Positions 18,661 to 25,750 of a stretch of DNA of 25,750 bases are shown piece by piece. The position numbers and the translations under genes were made by a program. Position 1 is the stretch's first letter, and the number at the start of each line of letters is the position of its first letter. A model generated the notes under the pieces. That model did no database searches. It was not told where the DNA came from and worked only from the letters and a program-made list of their open reading frames with translations. The DNA comes from Hamiltosporidium magnivora (Eukaryota > Microsporidia > Dubosqiidae). The stretch spans positions 1 to 25,750 of the forward strand of contig PITI01000068.1 of NCBI GenBank assembly GCA_004325065.1, given 5' to 3'.

Positions 18661-20571
18661 CGAAGGACAAGTTCCTTATATTCGCTTAATACAACAATCA
18701 GAAAATATTCAGCGCCAATTTTAATTTAACATGGTGAAAACAAATTTCTGAATTACATATCACAAATGGAAGTTGGATTTCTTAGTGCGATCTAATATTC
18801 AAGTCTTTTGTCATGAAAACGATATAATAAAGTAATGATTGCTCAAAAGATTCTGGTTTAGAAAAAAAAATCAAACATGCTAAAACATATGAGATTTCAG
18901 AGAACAATTTTTCTAACAAGTCGAACAAATGTCTCGAATCATCTATTAACAATCTTTAAAGCTGAGAAGGATGGCACAATAAGACAACTGAACTTATATA
19001 TTGGAATAATTCTCACCGATGAAAGAAAGATTAGGCATTTCTACTTGAAATGACAAATGAATGTTTCTATAAATTTAGCACGAAACATGGAATTTAAAAT
19101 CAACTCTATGCCTTGAGCAAATTTATACATACAATGAAAAGTTTATTTTTTAAATAAATTCCTTGATCTTTGATTTAACCAAGTTAAAATCCCAGAATGG
19201 TATGCAAGACTAAAGTTTTGGATTATATTTGATAAAGAATCAAATCAAAATGCAGATCGGACAAAATGAATGTCAAAACTGAAAAAATTACTACTTGAAA
19301 TTTTAATAAGCAAAAAGCCGTTCAAATAAATCAAAAATCTTTGGTTTTTACAAGGGTTGCAAATGTATATTTTAACTTTTGCGCGGTTTAAGAGTTTTAT
19401 AACCATTTATTTTAATATAGTAACGTTTTTTTATGTAATAGAATTTAAAAAAACTTTTTTGAATCACCCGTAATTATACATATAGAAATATTTATCTATT
19501 TGCGACAAGAATTTCTGAATTTTTTAACAAAGCGAGTTTAAAAAACATCCAAAAAGCAGTTGTTTTATTTCATTAACGAATATTGTTCTAATATTTTGAA
19601 GTAATTTATAAGAATGAAATTATTCGGGTAAGACTTTTAGATTGCTTGACGAAACGTTAATAACAGTGCATAGACGTAATTCTACAATGACACAGGGAAG
19701 TTAAGTTATATCAGCATTAACTTCGTCTAAACTAAACTAATTAAACCAAATAAATATTAGAAAATCAAACTCAAGAAATTTTTAAAAATAATTTTGCAAG
19801 AATAATATTTATCTAGAATTTATAAACTGGTGTCAAAATTCGAAATAAAAGAGGAATATTTATTTAGGATCGTATTTCAACATGATCTGATTTATCAAAG
19901 CCAGAGAAGTTTAGATTTGCAGTTCAGATTCTTAAAATAAAAACAGAAAAAAAGGTGAAGGCTATCATAACAACCAATGATTTTATATTTATAACCAATA
20001 TTAGAACAATTTTCTAAATATATTTTATGATGATTTTGCTAAAATAAATTCTTATCGCATAAACCTTTGTTGTAACAATGATTAAATCTATGATAGTTTC
20101 TAAAAAACAAACGAACCTAAGTTAATTGATAGAAGAAGATAATTATAATAAAAAAATGATATTACTAAGCAATGATACTAATTAATACCAAACAAACACT
20201 CTATAGATACTACAAGAGAAATTTCTATTAAAACATTAAGAGTGAAAAATAAATTATAATATTATAGAAACTTAATTTGGTACATACATGCCGATTTTAA
20301 GGCGGACAAATCAAAAGCTCAATGTTTTAAATTTTAGCCTGATTTTGGAGCTGAGAAAACAATAAAATAGTAAAATTAATGCTAAAAATATAAATATAAC
20401 TAAGAATTAAAACAAATCCCAACTTTTTATCGAATGTTTTTAATTAAAAACTTTGGGCATTAATAATCCTAAAATAAATCGAAACGAGATCATCATCTTA
20501 AATAATAACCTATAAGACTGAGAAGAAATAAAAAGCCTCACAGTTTCTTGTTAAAAAATATCATAGGGCAG
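18661..20571. other. Gene-free spacer downstream of the 830-aa gene
   Basis: Nearly 2 kb without a supportable gene. The most protein-like stretch is plus-strand around 19190-19260 (IPEWYARLKFWIIFDKESNQ), which is interrupted by stops and matches no family I know. No repeats or RNA genes are seen. The last part is the 3' flank of the large gene. Confidence 0.5.
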
Positions 20572-23064
20572 TCACTCATTAAATCCGGAATTGCAAGGGT
20601 TAGAATCATGGTATTTTTTAGCCAATAATTCTTCAAGACCATTAAAACCCTCGGTTCCAAATTTTTCAATATCGAGAAATTTAAATATTTCGAATTCCAA
20701 TTTAAACAGGAATTTAAATATATCCTCCTCCGCTTTCGATGGTTCCGAAATGAATCCATTTGTTTTTGAATAAAAATCAAGTATCTCTTTATTTTCCAAA
20801 TCAGATGTATCTGAATGTGATGAACTTGAAGGTGCATTTAAAAAACTCATATCTTTCTGTAAAAAAGTATGACATAGGCTTTTCAAAATTTTAGGAATAT
20901 TCTTGCGGTCATTACATATTCGATGGAGTTTTGAATTTAGTCTTTTTAGATCAGGGGATCTTGAAAAACACGTTATACCCAAAATAGCTATCACTTTCCG
21001 AATAAAAATATTGTTTTGCACCTTGAATTCTGGACATAATATCAAAATGAACATTGAATTTAATTGTAATCTAAACAATAAATATTCTTCAAAAATGTGA
21101 TTCCGGTAAATTATTTTTTGCTTAAAATCAAAAATATTTAGTAATTGATACAAGTTTGCTTTACTATTGAATTCTTTTATTCCCAAAAAAATATTATACA
21201 TAATTTTTCTCAAATTAAATATTTTGTAAAAGTATTGACTTCTATAAAGATTTTCTTTTTTTATATATTTTCTTTTAAATTGTACTTTTCTATTTGGCAA
21301 TATTTTGATAATATGTAAAGCAAATATTCTTAAAAGGAAAGAAACATGAACTAAATTTTGTTCTTTTATAAAATCTTTTATATCTTTATCATATAAAGAA
21401 AGAATATAAAAGGTTTCTGGTAGCATCATGTATCTGGAATTTTTTACAATTAATTCAAGACTGTGATTTATATCTAGAAAATTTATATGCCGTAAAATTT
21501 CATCTACTTGGATTTTCTTGTAAATATTTTTTTCATACCCCATTATTTCTTGAAATGTGGTAAACAATATATTCAAACTATTTGCGTCTTTAAGGTCTAA
21601 AGATCCCAATTTATTCATTTCATTAAGTAGAAGATCAACAAATGAATCAATATTAGTCGTTTTATAAATAATATCGTCTATTTGGCGGTTTAGACGTGGT
21701 ATTTTTTCCTCGGAAATATCTGTCACAATTTCCTCGCACTCATTTCTTATTTTATTTGAATAATATAATATTGGCTTTTTATTTTCAACACTATTTTTTA
21801 TTTTTCTAGGATTGATATGAATGTTTTTTTTTAATAACGCAACAATTTTTTGTATTTCTGCTAGACTTAAATTTGATATATATTCGATATATTCATCATA
21901 TTTTAAGGGATCCAAAGCAGATATGTTATACTTTTGATTTCCTAAATCGTCTGAGTGCATAATTGGTCTTTTGTTTGGTTCAAAACATTTTTTATCTAAA
22001 CATTTTAACGTTATATTTTTTGAATTAGAACTTTTTTTTCTAATTTTTTTGGCAAATTTTTTAGGAATTATTTCTTTGAGCAGTTTTTTATTTATTATTT
22101 TAGAAGATAAATAGATTGGTAACGTATTATTTGACCTTTCATTGACATTTTTTTTACATAGATGAGATATTTTATTTGCAATAGTGTTTTTTCCACAAGA
22201 TGTCTCTGTTTGTTTTTGTTTTTTCGGCTTATTCGAACACAAACAACTCCTATTTTCAGATATATTATAATTATTTGCATTGGGTGGTAGTTCCTGGGAT
22301 ATATCAAGTCTCATTCTTTTATTTGTACCTTTAAATTCCAAACCAAACTGTAATTTGTTTGAAATTTTGGAGCAAGAAGACTCCGTTTTATAAGAATTAG
22401 GTGAGAGATTCGTCTTTAATATATTGAGGTTAGGATCAGCCAGTGTATTTTTATCAGCAATAATATATTTCAGATTATCGCCTCTTAATGGGTGTGAATC
22501 AGGCATATACTTCGAAGATGATTTATTTTTGTGAAAAAGTTGAGTCGAATTTTCGCTTGATTCTGATATGGATAAAATAGAAGAATCCTCGCTTTTCCTG
22601 CTTTCAAATATTTTCAGTAGTCTAAAGGTTTTAGGCACATAGGTCGGTTTTTGATTTATTATTTTCGCTGTATTTCCAGATGACTGTAAAGAGTTTTTAT
22701 TTTTTTTTCTTGTAAATAATTGTCTATTTCTTTTATCTTTATTAGTAGCCGTAAACGAATGGACATTTATTTGGCTTGATACTTCTACGGAATCAGATAT
22801 TGCATCTTCCTTTGTTTTTTTATTTGCTCTATCGTCACATATTCCTAAAAGCGATGTATCTGCAACCGCAGCACCGAAAGTTTCAGAATGACTCAAACAT
22901 TTAACTAATGGCTTTTCAAATGTTTTCTCTTCATCATGTTTTTCTATAATATCTGATCTACTACTGAATGCAATCTCGGTAGAATCTTTTTTACTACCAT
23001 TCCTATATCTTTTGGAACATATAATAGATAACGAATAAAAAATTTCTGTATATAATATATTCAT
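20572..23064 (-). CDS. 830-aa protein of unrecognised family, intact member of a tandem pair
   Basis: I recognise no known family. Residues 1-385 look disordered: rich in Ser, Asn and Lys, with scattered Cys (CLCSNKP 274-280, CLDKKC 355-360) and basic clusters such as IPKKFAKKIRKK (333-344) that could be a nuclear localisation signal (inference). Residues 386-735 look helical and are shared with the broken copy at 15458-16956. Landmarks are DDIIYKTTNIDSF (463-475), LDINHSLELIVKNSR (530-544), HVSFLLRIFALHIIKILP (573-590), FNLRKIMYNIFLGIKEF (616-632) and FEEYLLFRLQLNSMFILIL (658-676). A Ser-rich linker (744-755) and a last conserved helix (779-799) follow. The regular hydrophobic helices suggest an armadillo/HEAT-like repeat fold, which is inference. 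The start is supported by CCC directly before the ATG, and no frame break is seen. The 99-codon frame inside its 3' end is a shadow. Confidence 0.85.
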   Translation of the reverse strand: MNILYTEIFYSLSIICSKRYRNGSKKDSTEIAFSSRSDIIEKHDEEKTFEKPLVKCLSHSETFGAAVADTSLLGICDDRANKKTKEDAISDSVEVSSQINVHSFTATNKDKRNRQLFTRKKNKNSLQSSGNTAKIINQKPTYVPKTFRLLKIFESRKSEDSSILSISESSENSTQLFHKNKSSSKYMPDSHPLRGDNLKYIIADKNTLADPNLNILKTNLSPNSYKTESSCSKISNKLQFGLEFKGTNKRMRLDISQELPPNANNYNISENRSCLCSNKPKKQKQTETSCGKNTIANKISHLCKKNVNERSNNTLPIYLSSKIINKKLLKEIIPKKFAKKIRKKSSNSKNITLKCLDKKCFEPNKRPIMHSDDLGNQKYNISALDPLKYDEYIEYISNLSLAEIQKIVALLKKNIHINPRKIKNSVENKKPILYYSNKIRNECEEIVTDISEEKIPRLNRQIDDIIYKTTNIDSFVDLLLNEMNKLGSLDLKDANSLNILFTTFQEIMGYEKNIYKKIQVDEILRHINFLDINHSLELIVKNSRYMMLPETFYILSLYDKDIKDFIKEQNLVHVSFLLRIFALHIIKILPNRKVQFKRKYIKKENLYRSQYFYKIFNLRKIMYNIFLGIKEFNSKANLYQLLNIFDFKQKIIYRNHIFEEYLLFRLQLNSMFILILCPEFKVQNNIFIRKVIAILGITCFSRSPDLKRLNSKLHRICNDRKNIPKILKSLCHTFLQKDMSFLNAPSSSSHSDTSDLENKEILDFYSKTNGFISEPSKAEEDIFKFLFKLEFEIFKFLDIEKFGTEGFNGLEELLAKKYHDSNPCNSGFNE

Positions 23065-23067
23065 GGG
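23065..23067 (-). promoter_or_regulatory. CCC start-proximal signal of the 830-aa gene
   Basis: On the minus strand TACCC abuts the ATG at 23064, identical to the arrangement before the membrane-protein gene at 13316. It supports this ATG as the true start. Confidence 0.6.
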
Positions 23068-24045
23068 TATTATTTTTCTGAAAAAAATTTATTCACATAA
23101 ATTAACCTATTATAGAATATTATATTTTTTTTTAAATTAGCAATTTATTTAATTTTTTTTTTTGATTTTATAAAATCGTAGGCTCAAAAAGGTTTAATAA
23201 ATTAGAAATTCACGAAAATATCGTTTTTAGATTTTATTACAAAATAAAAGAAGTTCTGGCCTAATCTAAAACATTCAATTACATATTCAAAAAAATATAT
23301 AATAAAATAAACTTCTTTTTCTATTTTTAAAAAATTTTTAAAAAATATTACAATAATTCAAATCTTTTAGTTATAAGTTTTAGATTTAGGCATCACATTT
23401 AAAATTTAATTTATTAGAATTACAAAATTAGCTTAATTATGTCTTAAACAATTATTTAATTTTAATATCCGATAAAAATATATATAATGAACATAAAAAA
23501 ACTTTTTTTTTATTATCTTTAATTTACAGGTAATTCACGTATTTTATAATACTAGTTATCGATTACTTATCAAATTTTTTGTCAAATAAAATTGAGCGAG
23601 CTAAATAAATTTTAAACTGTTCTATATTAAAGACTACGATAAAAAAAAGCCAAACCTAAATATCGAAGGAATTATGGTCGCAGATATAAACTTATATATT
23701 TGTTTTTACTTCCGTTCCTTTTTTGCAATAAAATTATCAAATCAAAAATATATAATTTTGATTTTTTCTCTCAATAAGAATATTTTCAGCTTAAAAAAGA
23801 TAATTTTTTTTCAAATAAAATTGATAAATTGTTTGTAGTTCATTTAACTCTTTTTGGAAAATTGATATTGGTTTTATTTTATGAAATTTTTTAAACACTT
23901 AACATTTCTGTTAAAATAGTATCGGAACACCAAATACACTTAAAATTTCTCGAATGACTAAAAATTTATAAATTCTATTTTACAACTATTAAGATATAAT
24001 GGTTTACACGCTTCAAATATCAAAATATTAAAAATATAATTATTC
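23068..24045. other. AT-rich spacer without a gene
   Basis: Upstream flank of the 830-aa gene. It consists mainly of A/T runs with stops in all frames, and I see nothing supportable in it. Confidence 0.55.
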
Positions 24046-24052
24046 GAAACAA

Positions 24053-24290
24053 AGGATGGACAAGGATAAGATTTCCAAAACAATTAAATTCGATGCCAGA
24101 AGGCTACATATCGCTATGGCGTTCAAAGAAGAGGTGGATAGATGAAATCGCCGCTGAATCGCAGAAGCTCTGCGTTTGATGTTAGAGAGCGAAGTATTTC
24201 ATCGGTATAAATGGCGAACCCACGTTGTTGCGCTTGCCAAGATTCTACAGGAATCTAACGCTGATGATGATGATAATGTGTCGAAAGAAA
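24053..24290 (+). mobile_element. 3' terminal relic of a LINE ORF
   Basis: Three short pieces in different frames follow the order of the C-terminus of a non-LTR retrotransposon polyprotein. RMDKDKISKTI (24053-24085) resembles the G-H-V-x-R-M-x-x-x-R-I-P-K segment. RSKKRWIDEIAAESQK (24120-24167) resembles the G-R-P-K-x-R-W-x-D-E-I motif. RYKWRTHVVALAKILQESN followed by a run of Asp (about 24203-24273) resembles the closing W-R-x-x-V block with an acidic tail. The local composition is richer in G and C than its flanks. It encodes a different terminal sequence from the relic at 6990-7850, so it is probably a second family or lineage. Confidence 0.65.
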
Positions 24291-25630
24291 TAAATTTTAA
24301 TTTTTTTTTTAGTATTTCATTGTACATTGTGACGAAAAAGAATGCGTCAGTATTAATTTCTCATTCTTTCGAATGTTTTATACTGCTAAAAGTCATAAAA
24401 TGATCCAAATTATAAATCTCTAAAATACAAATCTTTTTAGTGTTTAAATCCAATTCGCTATTTTCTTTTAATAATAAAATGTATCTAATAATAAATTATA
24501 TCGTTTAAATTTTATTCCTTTGGTTTATTTTTTAGATCGAAAAGAGTATATTATGGTTGATATATCGAGAGAATTTGGTGATTTGATGTAAGGAAATAGT
24601 AAATACAACCATTTTAGACAACTTAAGGAGATGATTTGGTGTATATCTACACTTTTTAAAAAATATATGTTTAGGTATTAAAGATTAGAAAGAGTCATTC
24701 GATTAGGGAAATCCTTAAAATCTAATGTGTATAATTAATAGCAGACACTTGGATAAAAAATAATATGTAAATTCGGAATAAAATGGTTCAGTTATTTTTA
24801 TTTAAATAAAAAAAATCAAAAAGGATAACGCTTATTGGGATCAGAATTACTTTAAAAGATTTTTTTTTAGACCTAAAACCAAAAATAAATTTATTGCCTA
24901 AATAAATAAAGATTTTTCATAATTTTCGTGGTAAGATAATTCCTTCTATAATAACCAGGGATATTATAGCCAAGAAAAAGATTACATGAACAATAAGAAG
25001 CCTCGAAAAAAGCATAGCAGGAAGATGAATTTTTTTGATTATATTCTATAAAAAATACACAGGCCCATATATTTTTATAGAAGAAGAGAACCTGGTCAAG
25101 ACAAATGCCGATAATAGACGTGCAAAAATACATTTGCACGTTATTTCGAAGTACTTAAATCTCATCTCTGCCTACATATAGACACCAATGCAAAAGAAGG
25201 TAAATTTAAAACATATAATGAATGAATGAAATACAAATTATAGAAAAATAACTTAAATTCAGGCCTTATCTCAATATATGGAAATTTAAAATTAAACAAT
25301 TATATTACCTGGGCAAAACCAACAAAAATAGTCAGAAAAATAACCAAGTATTCAATAAATTTTGCTGTAGTAAAGAATAAAACTTATAAAAAAAATATTT
25401 CATACTAAACAACCCAAGTATTATTTTAGTATTATTTTAGTCATTTTTATTTTAATTTATTGGAAAATTATAATAATCATGTTTCTCTTTTCAAAGTGTA
25501 TAGAGTTAGTTATTTGAAAAAATATATGTCAAGTTAAATTTCTTTTTATAGTTTTTCCTAATATAAATATCAAGTTAATCATATAAAAACCATTTAAAAA
25601 GTTTATTTAATAAAATTCTGGGTTAAAATA
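24291..25630. other. Spacer without a gene; one strong hairpin
   Basis: No gene is supported. A perfect 9-bp stem, ACGTGCAAA (25118-25126) with TTTGCACGT (25133-25141), encloses a 6-nt loop. The minus-strand frame at 24891-25139 ends inside this hairpin, starts at it without a CCC signal and has no domain, so I do not call it. Confidence 0.5.
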
Positions 25631-25633
25631 ATT

Positions 25634-25750
25634 TTAAGATTTTTTTATATTTTCTTCTACGTCTTTTACCATAGTTGTTTCTTCTTCCAACTGTAACTCT
25701 TCATTTATATTTTTTTATATTTTCTTCTACCTCTTTTACCACTTTTGTTT
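25634..25750 (-). pseudogene. Possible C-terminal end of an acidic, repeat-containing protein
   Basis: On the minus strand, NEELQLEEETTMVKDVEENI followed by KKS runs to a TAA at 25634-25636. Upstream, KVVKEVEENIKKY occurs in another frame. Together they look like the Glu/Lys-rich, coiled-coil-like end of a gene entering from the right, with a one-base frame change between the two repeat units. The frame change means it is a broken gene, an artefact, or simply non-coding repeat DNA. The function is unknown and too little lies in the window to decide. Confidence 0.3.
25640..25750. repeat. Direct repeat with 70-nt period, cut by the window edge
   Basis: A 41-nt unit at 25640-25680, beginning TTTTTTTATATTTTCTTCTA, recurs at 25710-25750, exactly 70 nt on, with only a few mismatches (for example GTCTTTTACC against CTCTTTTACC). 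The second copy reaches the window end, so the array may continue. Read on the minus strand the two units encode VKEVEENIKK and VKDVEENIKK, but in different frames because 70 is not a multiple of three. Confidence 0.75.

Noticed and set aside
24891..25139. An 82-codon Cys- and Tyr-rich minus-strand frame.
   Set aside because: It starts within a hairpin, has no CCC signal and matches no Cys-rich family pattern.
1..25750. tRNA, rRNA or CRISPR features.
   Set aside because: I looked for T-loop consensus strings, GC-rich rRNA-like blocks and regularly spaced repeats, and saw none that hold up. A scan with tRNAscan-SE and Infernal would settle this.

Overview
The window looks like a gene-poor, very AT-rich stretch of a microsporidian nuclear genome, probably from a lineage with an expanded genome that infects arthropods. 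Three observations support this. The genes are short, intronless and eukaryotic: thymidylate kinase, the exosome subunit Csl4, an ARF-like GTPase and a compact Exonuclease 1. Five of the seven gene starts have a CCC triplet within 0-7 nt of the ATG, which is the start-proximal signal known from Encephalitozoon and Nosema genomes. The long spacers hold decayed non-LTR retrotransposon and mariner-type sequence of the kind seen in arthropods. The genus call is inference.

Layout. 1-4.8 kb: no intact gene, but a likely broken TAF13-like histone-fold gene at about 2.55-2.94 kb. 4.85-5.9 kb: thymidylate kinase (+) and CSL4 (-), convergent and 146 nt apart. 7.0-7.85 kb: a degenerate LINE reverse transcriptase. 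8.4-10.5 kb: an ARF/ARL-like GTPase and EXO1, both on the minus strand. 11.4-12.4 kb: a base-composition island with LINE-like 5' sequence and a 210-bp mariner-like element that has terminal inverted repeats and TA flanks. 13.3-14.3 kb: a ten-segment membrane protein (+). 15.5-17.0 kb: a frame-broken paralogue of the large protein further right. 18.5-18.7 kb: an inverted copy of the LINE-5'-like segment. 20.6-23.1 kb: an 830-residue protein of unrecognised family (-). 24.05-24.3 kb: the 3' end of a LINE ORF. 25.64-25.75 kb: a 70-nt-period direct repeat running off the window.

The recognised genes are unlinked housekeeping functions (dTTP synthesis, RNA decay, membrane trafficking, DNA repair) and do not form a pathway cluster. 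The most novel element is the unrecognised paralogous family: one intact 830-aa member and one decaying shorter member, in tandem on the minus strand and separated by 3.6 kb of transposon-bearing DNA. All similarity statements come from reading motifs by eye; no database search was run.
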